Assembly: GCA_903891735.1 (NCBI GenBank)
Contig: CAITFQ010000033.1
Coordinates: 1-13,835, forward strand
DNA: 13,835 nucleotides
Origin: Candidatus Uhrbacteria bacterium
GTDB lineage: Bacteria > Patescibacteriota > Patescibacteriia > UBA9934
Reading direction: 5' to 3'
Positions 12,979-13,835 of the stretch are shown piece by piece (positions within the stretch are counted from its first letter, which is position 1; the number at the start of each line of letters is the position of its first letter). Made by a program: the position numbers and the translations under genes. The notes beneath the pieces were generated by a model. That model worked only from the letters and a program-made list of their open reading frames with translations. It was not told the DNA's origin and ran no database searches.

Positions 12979-13835
12979 ATGAATATTGCCATTATCGGAA
13001 CGGGCTACGTCGGCCTAGTAAGTGGAGCAGATTTTGCTAATCGAGGGCATCAGGTGATTTGTGTTGATATTAACGAGGAGAGGATTGAAGGTTTGAAAAG
13101 GGGAGTGATGCCGATAAGTGAGGCGGGGTTGCCGGAGCTGGTGGCGGCTGGTGTTAAGGCTGGGCGATTGTCGTTTACGGTTGACGCGGTGGCAGCGATG
13201 AGTGAGGCGGAGATTGTTTTTTGTTGTGTCGGTACGCCGTTGGGCGAGGATGGCAAGGCGGATTTGAGGATGATTTTTGAGGTGGCGAGGAATTTTGGGA
13301 AGGTGATTACGAGGCCGACGATTTTAGTTAATAAGTCGACCGTGCCGGTAGGGACAGCGGTTAAGTGCGATGAGATTATTAAAGAGGAGTTACGTCAACG
13401 AAATTCAGAAATTCCCGATTCCCGACCTGACCCCTTTTTTGCAGTGGTGGCGAATCCGGAATTTTTGAGCCAGGGGACGGCGGTGCGGGATACGGCCAGT
13501 CCGAGTAGGATTATCGTCGGGTCAGATGATGCTTGGGCGGTGGCGCAGATGAAGTTGGTTAATGCTTCGTTCATCGCTGCAGGCGTGCCGCTGCTCGTTA
13601 TGAGTCGGTCAAGCGCGGAGTTGGCTAAGTGTGCGGCTAATGCGTTTTTGGCAACCAAGATTAGTTTTATTAATGAAATTGCTAATCTTTGTGAGAAGGT
13701 TGGGGCTAACGTCGACGATATTGCGGCGAGCATGGGACTAGACAAGAGAATCGGCCCAGCGTTCTTGAATGCGGGTATTGGTTACGGTGGCGGGTGTATT
13801 CCTAAAGATACGACGGCGTTGATTGCGACGGGGCA
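12979..13835 (+). CDS. ugd: UDP-glucose 6-dehydrogenase family protein (partial, cut by window end)
   Basis: NAD-dependent enzyme that oxidises UDP-glucose to UDP-glucuronate in two steps for surface polysaccharide precursors. There are 285 codons without a stop before the window ends. The Rossmann loop IGTGYVG is at 6-12, followed by D-I-N at the end of the second strand and the CVGTP motif near 85. The catalytic-centre lysine and asparagine are K217 and N221 (ELAKCAANAFLATKI), and the catalytic cysteine is C273 in GYGGGCIPKD. UDP-ManNAc, UDP-GlcNAc and GDP-mannose dehydrogenases share these motifs; similarity looks best to Ugd, but the substrate is not certain. An SD-like GGGGAG lies 9 bases before the ATG, inside the previous gene, making this one of the few starts here with one. 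Confidence 0.93.
   Translation, partial: MNIAIIGTGYVGLVSGADFANRGHQVICVDINEERIEGLKRGVMPISEAGLPELVAAGVKAGRLSFTVDAVAAMSEAEIVFCCVGTPLGEDGKADLRMIFEVARNFGKVITRPTILVNKSTVPVGTAVKCDEIIKEELRQRNSEIPDSRPDPFFAVVANPEFLSQGTAVRDTASPSRIIVGSDDAWAVAQMKLVNASFIAAGVPLLVMSRSSAELAKCAANAFLATKISFINEIANLCEKVGANVDDIAASMGLDKRIGPAFLNAGIGYGGGCIPKDTTALIATG

Noticed and set aside
13050..13745. Two minus-strand open frames near the window end
   Set aside because: They are antisense to the ugd reading frame, which keeps all catalytic motifs from 12979 to the end.

Overview
The window looks like a bacterial chromosome segment with every gene on the + strand and a strong G-over-C skew of the coding strand. Base composition is near half GC by eye. 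The genes are compact and often overlap or nearly touch, Shine-Dalgarno sequences are mostly absent, several starts look leaderless, and UvrC is a shortened form. Together with an mraZ-rsmH-ftsL fragment that lacks the usual penicillin-binding protein gene, this suggests a reduced genome of the Patescibacteria/CPR type (Saccharibacteria-like is possible). That placement is inference from style and content, not a marker-gene result.

Layout. Positions 1-76 hold the tail of an upstream gene, followed by a terminator. Positions 140-406 hold an extended -10 promoter and a long, strongly folded leader in front of uvrC (407-1750), which ends in a second terminator. A MraZ-type operator and promoter (1849-1901) then drive mraZ, rsmH and an ftsL-like gene. 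An embedded promoter starts a near-leaderless gpmI (glycolysis), followed by a PAP2 lipid phosphatase. A third block begins with an unrecognised LysM-like membrane protein, then a sugar nucleotidyltransferase with its own promoter, mltG and a uvrD/pcrA helicase. The last block has a TATAAT promoter inside the end of the helicase gene, a second structured leader, a malic enzyme, an RskA-like membrane protein and the 5' part of a UDP-glucose 6-dehydrogenase gene cut by the window edge.

The genes form mixed housekeeping operons for cell wall and division (mraZ, rsmH, ftsL, PAP2, mltG, nucleotidyltransferase, ugd), DNA repair (uvrC, uvrD) and central carbon metabolism (gpmI, malic enzyme).

The most interesting signal is shared by the leaders of uvrC and the malic enzyme gene. 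The two loci, about 10.8 kb apart, carry a 22-nt block that is identical and a 33-nt block with one mismatch. The blocks are in the same order, at nearly the same spacing, with a candidate helix between them whose two strands differ compensatorily, and they lie directly against the start codons. I do not recognise the motif from any riboswitch or leader family I know; it is a candidate new cis-acting RNA class. Other points are overuse of the palindrome GTCGAC, repeated extended -10/leaderless promoters, four phased MraZ boxes, and a UvrC without its (HhH)2 tail.
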